From Ignavibacteriales bacterium (GTDB taxonomy: Bacteria > Bacteroidota > Ignavibacteria > Ignavibacteriales > Melioribacteraceae), in contig QYQI01000072.1 in the NCBI GenBank assembly GCA_007280825.1, positions 1-6,676 on the forward strand: DNA of 6,676 bases, given 5' to 3'. Made by a program: the position numbers and the translations under genes. Position 1 is the first letter of the stretch, and the number at the start of each line of letters is the position of its first letter. This document shows, piece after piece, positions 1 to 6,538 of the stretch. A model generated the notes under the pieces. The model saw nothing but the letters and a program-made list of their open reading frames with translations, did no database searches and was not told where the DNA came from.

Positions 1-4
1 AAGT

Positions 5-22
5 AATACCATCGGTATTTTT
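5..22 (+). terminator. possible weak terminator of an upstream gene
   Basis: A perfect 6-bp inverted repeat, AATACC (5-10) and GGTATT (14-19), encloses a 3-nt loop and runs into five T residues (18-22). This is the layout of a small intrinsic terminator for a + strand gene ending left of the window. The stem is short and only part GC, and no upstream gene is visible, so it could be chance in AT-rich DNA. Confidence 0.3.
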
Positions 23-98
23 AACTCATTTTTGTTTAATGAAAATTGAACCCATTCTTCATATATTTTGTCTGTCTATCTATTTAATTATTTCAATT

Positions 99-102
99 GG
101 AG
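99..102 (+). promoter_or_regulatory. ribosome binding site that sets the mdh start
   Basis: GGAG lies 6 nt before the ATG at 109. A longer reading from the TTG at 97 would place this Shine-Dalgarno sequence inside the coding region, so the ATG is the likely start. I see no convincing promoter between 1 and 98: a TATATT at 62-67 has no well-spaced -35 partner. Confidence 0.8.
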
Positions 103-108
103 AATAAT

Positions 109-1074
109 ATGGGAAGAAAAAAAATTGCTTTAATCGGCGGCGGACAGATCGGCGGAGTACTTGTACAATTAATCGCTCAAAAACAATTAGGTGATGTTGT
201 TTTGTTTGATATCGTTGAAGACCTTCCTCAAGGAAAAACACTTGATATAGTTGAAGCTTCAAGAGTTGATTTGTTTGATGTTAATCTTAGAGGAACGAAT
301 GATTACAAAGATATTGAAGGATCAGATCTTGTGATTATCACCGCAGGACTTCCAAGAAAACCCGGCATGAGCCGAGACGATCTTCTTGTGACGAATGCTA
401 AAATTATGAAGACTGTTGCCGAGAATGTAAAACAATATGCACCTAATGCAATTGTAATTGTAATTTCAAATCCTCTTGATGCAATGGTAACACTATTTCA
501 AAAAATTACTGGTTTCCCGACAAAGCGTGTTATCGGTCAAGCTGGTGTTCTTGATTCTTCACGTTTTGCAACTTTCATTGCTTGGGAACTTGGTGTTTCT
601 GTTAAAGATGTAAATGCAATGGTGATGGGCGGACATGGCGATACAATGGTTCCAATCGTTCGTTATGCTAATGTAAACGGCATACCGGTTATGGAATTGT
701 TAGAAAGGAAATACAATGATAAGAACAAAGCAAAAGAAGTTATGGATGCAATGGTTAACAGAACAAAGATGGCCGGCGGCGAAGTTATTAAATTATTGAA
801 GACCGGTTCTGCATTCTATTCCCCCGCTTCTTCTGCTATTGCAATGACTGAAGCTATTTTATATGATGAAAAAAGAATTCTTCCGACTTGTGCATTCTTA
901 AACGGCGAGTTTGGAATTACTGGATTTTATGTTGGCGTGCCGGCAGTATTAGGAGCTAACGGAGTTGAGAGAATTATCGAATTCAAACTTGATTCTGAAG
1001 AACAAGCCGCTCTTGATAATTCAGTTAAAGCTGTTAAAGAATTAGTTGAAGCGATGATGAGATTAGGTTTCTAA
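109..1074 (+). CDS. mdh: malate dehydrogenase (NAD-dependent, LDH-like type)
   Basis: This cytoplasmic enzyme interconverts malate and oxaloacetate with NAD in the TCA cycle. The protein has 321 residues, normal for the LDH-like MDH group. Visible features are the Rossmann motif G10-x-G12-x-x-G15, D34 at the end of the second beta strand (expected to favour NAD over NADP), the mobile loop with R83 and R89 (the loop arginine indicates malate/oxaloacetate rather than the glutamine of lactate dehydrogenases), N121 in SNPLD, D149 and R152 in the LDSSR segment, and catalytic H176 in GGHGD. The start is ATG 109 because GGAG sits 6 nt upstream; an in-frame TTG at 97 would add four residues but overlap that site. 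The gene stands alone and converges on rpmA, with a shared terminator between them. Family resemblance is to the Chlorobi/Bacteroidota-type enzymes, judged from memory. Confidence 0.96.
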   Translation: MGRKKIALIGGGQIGGVLVQLIAQKQLGDVVLFDIVEDLPQGKTLDIVEASRVDLFDVNLRGTNDYKDIEGSDLVIITAGLPRKPGMSRDDLLVTNAKIMKTVAENVKQYAPNAIVIVISNPLDAMVTLFQKITGFPTKRVIGQAGVLDSSRFATFIAWELGVSVKDVNAMVMGGHGDTMVPIVRYANVNGIPVMELLERKYNDKNKAKEVMDAMVNRTKMAGGEVIKLLKTGSAFYSPASSAIAMTEAILYDEKRILPTCAFLNGEFGITGFYVGVPAVLGANGVERIIEFKLDSEEQAALDNSVKAVKELVEAMMRLGF

Positions 1075-1094
1075 AATTATTTTTATCAGTAAAC

Positions 1095-1123
1095 AAAAAA
1101 TCCGGCTTATGCCGGATTTTTTT
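1095..1123. terminator. bidirectional intrinsic terminator between mdh and rpmA
   Basis: AAAAAATCCGGC (1095-1106) and its perfect complement GCCGGATTTTTT (1111-1122) flank a TTAT loop. The GC-rich core ATCCGGC/GCCGGAT is preceded by A6 and followed by T7, so on either strand the hairpin is followed by a U tract. It sits 20 nt after the mdh stop and 24 nt after the rpmA stop, so it fits both convergent units. Confidence 0.92.
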
Positions 1124-1147
1124 ATTTATAACTTATGTAAAATATCT

Positions 1148-1408
1148 TTAAGCAGTAGCTTCGTAAACGCTAATGAATTGTCTATCGTTCTTTTTCCTTT
1201 CGAACTTAACAACTCCATTAACAGTAGCAAACAATGAATGATCACCGGCTAACTTTACATTTTTACCGGGATGAAAATTTGTTCCTTTTTGTCTAACAAG
1301 GATTGAACCTGCAGTAACTTTTTCTCCGCCGAAAGCTTTTACTCCAAGATACTGCGGATTACTATCACGACCGTTACGAGATGAACCTTGACCTTTTTTA
1401 TGTGCCAT
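1148..1408 (-). CDS. rpmA: 50S ribosomal protein bL27
   Basis: bL27 is a component of the large ribosomal subunit whose N-terminal tail reaches toward the peptidyl transferase centre. The 86-residue protein is full length. It opens with MAHKKG, followed by the family-typical SSRNGRDSNPQYLGVK and then AGSILVRQKGT with PGKNV, which are the hallmarks of bL27. There is no N-terminal extension, so it is the E. coli-type form rather than the pre-protein of Firmicutes, which is cleaved after translation. The start is ATG 1408, with GGAGG 8 nt upstream. It follows rplU after 17 nt, the usual rplU-rpmA order, and is probably co-transcribed from the promoter upstream of rplU. The unit ends at the shared terminator at 1095-1123. 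Confidence 0.98.
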   Translation of the reverse strand: MAHKKGQGSSRNGRDSNPQYLGVKAFGGEKVTAGSILVRQKGTNFHPGKNVKLAGDHSLFATVNGVVKFERKKNDRQFISVYEATA

Positions 1409-1416
1409 TGAAAAAT

Positions 1417-1421
1417 CCTCC
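1417..1421 (-). promoter_or_regulatory. rpmA ribosome binding site
   Basis: A perfect GGAGG on the minus strand lies 8 nt before the rpmA ATG. It is directly preceded, after 2 nt, by the hairpin at 1424-1441, which could affect ribosome access or coupling to rplU. Confidence 0.85.
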
Positions 1422-1423
1422 GC

Positions 1424-1441
1424 TACTAAGAAATCTTAGTA
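1424..1441 (-). repeat. hairpin over the rplU stop codon
   Basis: A perfect 7-bp inverted repeat, TACTAAG/CTTAGTA on both strands, has a 4-nt loop. On the mRNA the rplU stop codon UAG (1426-1428) lies within the 3' arm, and the stem ends 2 nt before the rpmA GGAGG. It has no U tract and is AT-rich, so it is not a good terminator. A role in coupling rplU and rpmA translation, or in mRNA processing, is only inference. Confidence 0.5.
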
Positions 1442-1734
1442 ACTTCTATTCTAGTTAATAGTTGTCTGTGTCCGTTCTTTCTTCTATAAGAAATTCTTCT
1501 TTTCTTTTTGAACACAATTACTTTTTCATCTTTCAGATGTTCTAAAACTTTTGCTTGAACCTTTGCACCTTTAATATTTGGTGTGCCAACTTTAGTAGAT
1601 TTATCATCACCTAACATCAATACAGAATCAAAGGTAACCTCCGCATTAGGTTCAGCATCTAGGCGCGGGACGTAATACTTATTGTTCTCCAGTACCTTAA
1701 ATTGCTGCCCAGCTATATCAACAACTGCAAACAT
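1426..1734 (-). CDS. rplU: 50S ribosomal protein bL21
   Basis: bL21 is an early-assembly protein of the large ribosomal subunit that binds 23S rRNA. The 102-residue protein matches the family length of about 103. It begins with the typical MFAVVDIAGQQFKV, and the C-terminal family signature is present (about residues 77-100: a KKKRR basic run, SYRRKNGHRQ and LLTRIEV). The start is ATG 1734: an in-frame GTG at 1749 would add five residues, but they are encoded by the GGAGG ribosome binding site itself (1739-1743). rplU is the first gene of the rplU-rpmA unit, with its own promoter at 1767-1796. The upstream histidine kinase gene is on the same strand and has no clear terminator, so some read-through is possible. 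Confidence 0.98.
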   Translation of the reverse strand: MFAVVDIAGQQFKVLENNKYYVPRLDAEPNAEVTFDSVLMLGDDKSTKVGTPNIKGAKVQAKVLEHLKDEKVIVFKKKRRISYRRKNGHRQLLTRIEVTKIS

Positions 1735-1738
1735 TCTT

Positions 1739-1743
1739 CCTCC
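1739..1743 (-). promoter_or_regulatory. ribosome binding site that sets the rplU start
   Basis: GGAGG lies 4 nt before ATG 1734. A reading from the upstream GTG at 1749 would translate this site, so it argues for the shorter protein, which also matches the canonical bL21 N-terminus. Confidence 0.8.
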
Positions 1744-1748
1744 AAACA

Positions 1749-1761
1749 CTCAATTTTTGAG
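1749..1761 (-). other. small inverted repeat in the rplU leader
   Basis: CTCAA and TTGAG form a 5-bp stem with a 3-nt loop, close to the predicted transcription start and 5 nt upstream of the rplU GGAGG. It could be a minimal leader element, but it is short and weak. It does not visibly mask the ribosome binding site. Confidence 0.3.
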
Positions 1762-1766
1762 CCGTA

Positions 1767-1796
1767 AATATAAGCTAAACCACTTATTGATGTCAA
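1767..1796 (-). promoter_or_regulatory. sigma-70-type promoter for rplU-rpmA
   Basis: On the minus strand a perfect -35 hexamer TTGACA (1796-1791) is followed by an 18-nt spacer and a -10 hexamer TATATT (1772-1767; five of six matches to TATAAT). The transcription start would fall near 1760, giving a leader of about 26 nt. The position directly upstream of a ribosomal protein operon fits. The rest of the 1735-1876 gap is AT-rich, without a gene or a clear terminator for the kinase gene upstream. Confidence 0.65.
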
Positions 1797-1876
1797 TAAA
1801 TTGATGAATTAAATTCTACGATAGGATTATATGAAAAAAGTTTTGTTTTTAGTCTAATTATTAATGAATGTAATTA

Positions 1877-2905
1877 TCATTTCTTCAAACAAAATGAAAA
1901 CTCACTTCCTTTTCCTAAATGGCTAACCAATTCAATCTTAGAACCATGCGCATCAACAATATGTTTAACAATCGCTAGACCTAATCCAGTTCCGCCCATT
2001 TCTCTAGATCTGTCTTTATCAACTCTATAGAATCTTTCAAATATCCTGTTAACATCATTGTTGGATATTCCAATTCCAGTATCTCGAACAAAAATTCTTC
2101 CGGTATTTTCTTCTTCAATAATACCAACTTCAACTTTTCCTATTTCTGTATATTTTAATGCATTCTGAATCAGATTAGTCATCACTTGTCTGAGCCGTTG
2201 CTTATCACCAAATAATTGTAACTTAGGATTGTATTCAACAAGATTTAATTCAAGATTTTTCTTCTCTGCAACTGGTTTAAGTTCATGAATTATTCCGTCT
2301 AAAAATTCGTGGATATTGAAATAACGGAAACTCATCAACATCTGTCCGGATTCTATCATCGAAATGTTAATCAAATCATTAAGAAGATTATTTAGATTGA
2401 TTGTATGTTGGTTAGCTTTTTGTAAAAATGACTTGTTCACGTTCTCATCGTTTATTGCGCCATCGAGTAATGTCTCTATGTAACCTTGAATTGCAAAAAT
2501 CGGAGTGCGTAGTTCGTGAGAAACATTTCCCAAGAATTCAGTTCTTACCTGCTCTAGTCTTTTTAGATTAGTTATATCGTTCTGAGTCCTTAAAAACATT
2601 GATTTGATTTCGTCTTCCAATTCTTTTAAGTCGTTTCCTAATTGAATTTCATCAGCCGAATGAAAACTATTTGTTCTGATCATTTCAATTACGTTTTTTA
2701 TCGCGATCAGTTCATCATTTCTATTCTTACTTATGAATAGAATTAATAGAAAAACTAAGATTGCAAAAAATAAAATTGATTCGAGTAGTTGAATTACAGT
2801 TAAGCTGAATAAAAAAGAAAACAAAATTATCAGAATTGTTGTGACAGAAGAAACCGACGGGATTATTCTTTTTGCGGAGAAAAAATATTTCTTGAGATTA
2901 CTCAT
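1877..2905 (-). CDS. membrane sensor histidine kinase, PhoR-like, without a large sensor domain
   Basis: This inner-membrane histidine kinase is expected to autophosphorylate and pass the phosphate to the regulator encoded just upstream. The 342-residue protein has two hydrophobic segments (about 21-38 and 43-59) separated by only a few residues, so there is almost no periplasmic loop. A HAMP-like or coiled-coil linker (about 60-120) follows; I see no PAS domain. The HisKA domain carries H130 in VSHELRTP. The ATPase domain has the N box (N244 and N248), the G1 box DTGIG (275-279), an F box (FERFYR, 289-294) and the G2 box GGTGLGL (304-310). The start is ATG 2905, which overlaps the regulator stop by 8 nt (ATGAGTAA). 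A longer reading from TTG 2944 would overlap the regulator by 47 nt and is unlikely. The signal is unknown; similarity to PhoR in the kinase core does not prove phosphate sensing, and no pst or phoU gene is in view. Confidence 0.93.
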   Translation of the reverse strand: MSNLKKYFFSAKRIIPSVSSVTTILIILFSFLFSLTVIQLLESILFFAILVFLLILFISKNRNDELIAIKNVIEMIRTNSFHSADEIQLGNDLKELEDEIKSMFLRTQNDITNLKRLEQVRTEFLGNVSHELRTPIFAIQGYIETLLDGAINDENVNKSFLQKANQHTINLNNLLNDLINISMIESGQMLMSFRYFNIHEFLDGIIHELKPVAEKKNLELNLVEYNPKLQLFGDKQRLRQVMTNLIQNALKYTEIGKVEVGIIEEENTGRIFVRDTGIGISNNDVNRIFERFYRVDKDRSREMGGTGLGLAIVKHIVDAHGSKIELVSHLGKGSEFSFCLKK

Positions 2906-3590
2906 CGCTCTTAAACCGATACCCCACCCCTTTAATTGTTTCAATTAAATCTGCGTAATCGCCGAGTTTCTCTCTTATCTTTCTAACATGAACATCAATC
3001 GTTCTTTCCACTACAAAAATTTCTGTGCCCCAAATATCACTAAGTATTTTATCCCTATGAAAAACTTTACCTGGACGCGATGCCAGATAAGCGAGTATTT
3101 CAAATTCCTTTTTCGGAAATACAATTTGTTTCCCAGCAAGTGAAACTGAATATTTTTCTTTATTGATAGTCAGTGGACCAGCTTTTATTTCTGCGACATT
3201 ACTTATTTCAGTCTGAGAGGTTTCTAATTTGCGAAGGTTAGATTTTACACGTGCAACTAATTTCTTCGGAGAAATTGGTTTTTGAATAAAATCATCCGCA
3301 CCGATATTCAGTCCTAGTACTTCATCTTGTTCACTTGCTTTAGCGGTTAGAAAAATAATTGGCGTGTTTTTAAATTCCTCCATGCTTCTGATTTTAGAGC
3401 ATACTTCGTAACCATCCATCTTAGGCATCATAACATCCAGTATAATCAAATCTGGTTTTTGAGAAATTTTTTCCAGTGCTTCCTTACCATTAAAGGCAGT
3501 GATTACTTTAAATCCCTCTTGGACCAAGTTATATTGAAGAAATTCTACAATATCTTTTTCATCATCAACTAAAAGAATTTTTGTCTGCAT
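2898..3590 (-). CDS. OmpR/PhoB-family response regulator
   Basis: This cytoplasmic transcription factor should be switched by phosphorylation from the kinase encoded next. The 230 residues are normal for the family. The receiver domain (about 1-120) has the acidic pair D9 and D10, phospho-acceptor D52 in ILDVMMPKMDG, switch residue T82, F101 in place of the common aromatic tyrosine, and K104 in the KP motif. A linker of about 15 residues leads to a winged-helix DNA-binding domain (about 135-227), with the likely recognition helix at 195-209 (RTIDVHVRKIREKLG) and the closing wing ending in KGVGYRF. All residues needed for activation are present. The start ATG 3590 lies 5 nt after the stop of the oxidoreductase gene; the nearest AAGGA is 18 nt upstream, so translation probably depends on coupling. 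It is PhoB-like in type, but targets and signal cannot be read here. Confidence 0.95.
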   Translation of the reverse strand: MQTKILLVDDEKDIVEFLQYNLVQEGFKVITAFNGKEALEKISQKPDLIILDVMMPKMDGYEVCSKIRSMEEFKNTPIIFLTAKASEQDEVLGLNIGADDFIQKPISPKKLVARVKSNLRKLETSQTEISNVAEIKAGPLTINKEKYSVSLAGKQIVFPKKEFEILAYLASRPGKVFHRDKILSDIWGTEIFVVERTIDVHVRKIREKLGDYADLIETIKGVGYRFKSDE

Positions 3591-3595
3591 AATTT

Positions 3596-4597
3596 TTAAA
3601 GATTTATTTCCTTCTTAAGTTTTGCCGATTTATAAAGTGCTTCCAATAAAATCATCAAAGAAACTGCATCGTCTCCGGTTGAAATAACCGGCGTATTTTC
3701 GCGAACAACACCTATGAAATGTTTCAATTCATTTTCATAAGATTTCTTAAAAAGGTTTGTTTGATTAGATTGATTAGCAACTGTATAATCTATATGGCTT
3801 GATTCCATTCGCTTATATGCACGTAAGGGATTAAGATGCGCCGTGCCCTCTGTACCAAATGCTGCAAGATGAAATTTATCCCATTCCGAATGTAACCCCC
3901 AACTTACTTCAAAACTGATAACACGATCGTCATCGAAACGGATCAATCCGATTGCGGAATCTTCCACATCTTTTGTATTATGATTAAATTTTTGAACGGA
4001 AACACTTTTCATTTTTTTATCATTCAAAACCCAGAGTGCTAAATCAAGAATCAAAATTCCAAGATCAATTATTACGCCGCCGCCGGACTGGCTTTTATTA
4101 ATAAACCATTTTTGTTCGCTGCTTTGTTTCCTTAACCACCCGCAGCGGATATAAAAAATATCTCCAAGTTCACCGCTATTTACTAAACTTTTCATTAACA
4201 TAGCATCGGGACGATAACGTAAGTTCATTCCAACCATTACTTGTTTTTTATATTTTTTTGATGCTGCATTTATTTGTTTTGCTTCCGCAACACTTCTTGC
4301 AATTGGTTTTTCTATCAAGATATGTTTATTTGCTTTTAAACAATCTAAAGCAATTTCTAAGTGAGTATTTGTTGGAGTTGCAATTATAACAGCTTCGATT
4401 TCCTCTTTATCAAGCATCTCTTTATGGTCAGTATAGCGTTTTTCAATTTTGAATATATCACCAACTGAATTGAGCTGGTTCTTATTTCTATCAGCCACAG
4501 CAGAAATTTGAACATTCATCAATTTTGATAATATTGGCAAATGTACTAGCTGAGCGATTCCGCCAAGACCGATAACGGCAACTTTTGTTTTTTCCAT
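3596..4597 (-). CDS. Gfo/Idh/MocA-family oxidoreductase with an altered catalytic motif
   Basis: This is a putative NAD(P)-dependent dehydrogenase of the glucose-fructose oxidoreductase/inositol dehydrogenase family, probably cytoplasmic (no signal peptide is seen). The 333 residues are typical. The N-terminal Rossmann fold shows G10-x-G12-G13-x-A15, ATPTNTH at 73-79, and the family motif E96-K97-P98. The C-terminal alpha/beta domain starts near 125 and contains GGGVIIDLG (172-180). The usual motif D-x-G-x-H-x-x-D reads D178-L-G180-I-L182-I-L-D185, so the histidine that acts as catalytic acid/base in many members is leucine here. The codon (4052-4054) is TTG on the coding strand, and the surrounding frame is intact. 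The substrate is unknown; activity may be altered or lost. The ATG overlaps the dxs stop by 1 nt (TAATG), with AAGGTG 10 nt upstream, so coupling to dxs is likely. Confidence 0.9.
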   Translation of the reverse strand: MEKTKVAVIGLGGIAQLVHLPILSKLMNVQISAVADRNKNQLNSVGDIFKIEKRYTDHKEMLDKEEIEAVIIATPTNTHLEIALDCLKANKHILIEKPIARSVAEAKQINAASKKYKKQVMVGMNLRYRPDAMLMKSLVNSGELGDIFYIRCGWLRKQSSEQKWFINKSQSGGGVIIDLGILILDLALWVLNDKKMKSVSVQKFNHNTKDVEDSAIGLIRFDDDRVISFEVSWGLHSEWDKFHLAAFGTEGTAHLNPLRAYKRMESSHIDYTVANQSNQTNLFKKSYENELKHFIGVVRENTPVISTGDDAVSLMILLEALYKSAKLKKEINL

Positions 4598-6513
4598 TAA
4601 GCCACCACACCTTGATTTATTTTTGTATTGAGAAATTTTTTAATTTTTTCCACAATACCGTCCGGGTCTATACCTAACTGCTTATGCAATTCTTCTTGAG
4701 TTCCATGATCAACAAATTTATCGGGTAGTCCAATTCTTAAAATATCATTCTTGAAATTTCTCTCGGCTAGATATTCCAGCACACCAGTTCCAAATCCGCC
4801 TATAATTGTACTTTCTTCAAGTGTAACAATTTTTTCAAATCGAGTAACTACATCATTCAACATATCAACATCAAGAGGTTTAATGAACCGCATATTAATT
4901 ATTTCGCAACGAATACCATCTGCCAATAATTTCTCAGAAGATTTTTTTGCATACTCAACCATATTTCCAACTGCAAGTAGAGCAACATCTTGCCCTTTAA
5001 CCAATCTTTCAGCTTTGCCGATTTGCATTTCTGTAAATCCATCTTTTACTGGAACTCCGAGAGCTGAACCACGCGGGTAACGAATTGCAATTGGTCCTTT
5101 CTCATAATTAACAGCAGTGAAAAGCATATCGCGGAGCTCTGCTTCATCTTTCGGCGCCATGATTACCATGTTAGGAATCAAACGCAGATAAGTTAAATCA
5201 AATGCACCATGGTGGGTCGGTCCATCAGCACCTACTAATCCAGCACGATCTAAAACAAAAACCACATGAAGTTTTTGTAGAGCAACATCGTGAATCATTT
5301 GATCGAATGCACGTTGAAGAAAAGTAGAATAAATAGCAACCACAGGAATAATTCCTTGTGTTGCCATTCCAGCAGCAAAAGTTACAGCGTGTTCTTCTGC
5401 AATTCCGACATCAAAATATCTTTCAGGCATTTCTTTCTGAAAAATATCTAACCCGGTACCATCGGGCATTGCAGCAGTTATTCCAATCACTTTTGGATTT
5501 TGTTTTGCAATTTCAACTAATGCATTACCAAAAATTGTTGTATAGGCCGGAGTTCCGCCTGCTTTCTTGATTGACTCGCCTGTTACCTTATCAAATGGAG
5601 TCGCCGCATGTAAACGCTGGACATGATTCTCTGCCGGTTTATAACCTTTCCCTTTTTCACTTGTTGCATGAACAAGAATTGGTCCGTTTAGATTTTTTAT
5701 CTGTTCAAAAATTTTAATTAGTTGTTCCAAACTATGTCCGTTTACCGGTCCGAAATATCTAAATCCCAAAGCTTCGAACAACATACCAGGCGTGATCATA
5801 GATTTAATTCCGGATTCGACTCGTGCAGTTACTCTTCTAATTCTGTCGCCAAAGTTGTCAAGTTTTCCTGTTAGATCCCAGATCGCACCTTTGAATCTAT
5901 TGTAATCCGGATGAGCGATCATCTCGCTGAAATAATTTGAGAGTTGCCAAACATTTGGAGCGATCGACATGTTGTTATCATTCAACACAACAATTAAATT
6001 ACTTTTAATTAAACCGGAATTATTCATTGCTTCGTAAGCCATTCCGCCGGTCATCGCACCATCACCGATTACGGCAATAATTTTTTTATTTGTCTTCTGA
6101 ATGTCACGTGCAACAGCCATTCCAAGAGCGGCTGATATTGATGTTGAAGCATGCCCGGCACCAAATGCATCGTATTCGCTTTCGGTTCGTTTTAGAAATC
6201 CGCTAATCCCGTTTAGTCTTCGAATTGTTTTTAATTGGTCTCTTCTTCCTGTTATTATTTTATGCGGATAAGCTTGATGACCTGTATCCCAAACGATCAG
6301 ATCGTTCGGAGTATCAAACACTTTATGAAGCGCAACAGTAAGTTCAACAGTACCAAGTCCGCCGCCGAAGTGTCCGCCAATCTGTGAAATTACATCCACC
6401 ATATATTCGCGGATTTCTACACAAAGTGTTTTAAGATCGTTTATGGATAATGTTTTTACATCTGCAGGTGAATTAACCTTAAAAAGAACTTTGTATTTCG
6501 ATTCATCAACCAT
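4597..6513 (-). CDS. dxs: 1-deoxy-D-xylulose-5-phosphate synthase
   Basis: DXS condenses pyruvate and glyceraldehyde 3-phosphate, using thiamine diphosphate and Mg2+, to make DXP, the first step of the MEP isoprenoid pathway and a precursor for thiamine and pyridoxal. The 638-residue protein is full length. It shows H48 in GGHFGGGLGTVELT, the cofactor motif GDG (150-152) with D151 and N180 as likely Mg2+ ligands, the catalytic glutamate E373 in GIAEEHAVTF, the DRAG motif (422-425), GADGPTHHGAFD (428-439) and RYPRG (478-482), then the C-terminal transketolase-like domain with GTQEEL near 604-609. The stretch after the cofactor motif has NVW where E. coli has NVG, and the following segment is a few residues longer than in E. 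coli, probably lineage variation. The start ATG 6513 has AGGA 8 nt upstream. It follows xseB by 25 nt, a common pairing, and its stop overlaps the next start. Confidence 0.97.
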   Translation of the reverse strand: MVDESKYKVLFKVNSPADVKTLSINDLKTLCVEIREYMVDVISQIGGHFGGGLGTVELTVALHKVFDTPNDLIVWDTGHQAYPHKIITGRRDQLKTIRRLNGISGFLKRTESEYDAFGAGHASTSISAALGMAVARDIQKTNKKIIAVIGDGAMTGGMAYEAMNNSGLIKSNLIVVLNDNNMSIAPNVWQLSNYFSEMIAHPDYNRFKGAIWDLTGKLDNFGDRIRRVTARVESGIKSMITPGMLFEALGFRYFGPVNGHSLEQLIKIFEQIKNLNGPILVHATSEKGKGYKPAENHVQRLHAATPFDKVTGESIKKAGGTPAYTTIFGNALVEIAKQNPKVIGITAAMPDGTGLDIFQKEMPERYFDVGIAEEHAVTFAAGMATQGIIPVVAIYSTFLQRAFDQMIHDVALQKLHVVFVLDRAGLVGADGPTHHGAFDLTYLRLIPNMVIMAPKDEAELRDMLFTAVNYEKGPIAIRYPRGSALGVPVKDGFTEMQIGKAERLVKGQDVALLAVGNMVEYAKKSSEKLLADGIRCEIINMRFIKPLDVDMLNDVVTRFEKIVTLEESTIIGGFGTGVLEYLAERNFKNDILRIGLPDKFVDHGTQEELHKQLGIDPDGIVEKIKKFLNTKINQGVVA

Positions 6514-6521
6514 TAATAATA

Positions 6522-6525
6522 TCCT
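6522..6525 (-). promoter_or_regulatory. dxs ribosome binding site
   Basis: AGGA on the minus strand lies 8 nt before the dxs ATG, inside the 25-nt xseB-dxs gap. The gap is too short and lacks hexamers for a promoter, so dxs is probably read from upstream of xseB. Confidence 0.6.
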
Positions 6526-6538
6526 ATCATTTACAAAA

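Noticed and set aside
80..262. Open frame on the minus strand opposite the start of mdh
   Set aside because: It lies mainly antisense to a well-supported mdh, resembles no known family and has no convincing ribosome binding site.
109..1074. Lactate dehydrogenase as an alternative for the first gene
   Set aside because: The substrate loop has arginines (R83, R89) and the PRKPGMSRDDLL pattern of malate dehydrogenases, not the glutamine pattern of lactate dehydrogenases.
1800..1876. Terminator after the histidine kinase gene
   Set aside because: The region has A and T runs on both strands but no GC-containing stem followed by a U tract.
2906..2944. Longer N-terminus of the histidine kinase from TTG 2944
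   Set aside because: It would overlap the regulator by 47 nt, use a rare start codon and add a non-family sequence; ATG 2905 gives a normal 8-nt overlap.
1877..3590. Naming the two-component pair phoR/phoB
   Set aside because: The domain types fit, but the kinase lacks a visible PAS domain and no phosphate transport or phoU gene is near, so a phosphate role cannot be claimed.
4751..5080. Open frame of 109 codons on the + strand opposite dxs
   Set aside because: It is fully antisense to conserved dxs coding sequence, and its composition looks like a mirror of the real gene.
5358..5570. Open frame of 70 codons on the + strand opposite dxs
   Set aside because: It is antisense to conserved dxs, is low-complexity (rich in Q, L and F), and shows no domain or start signal.
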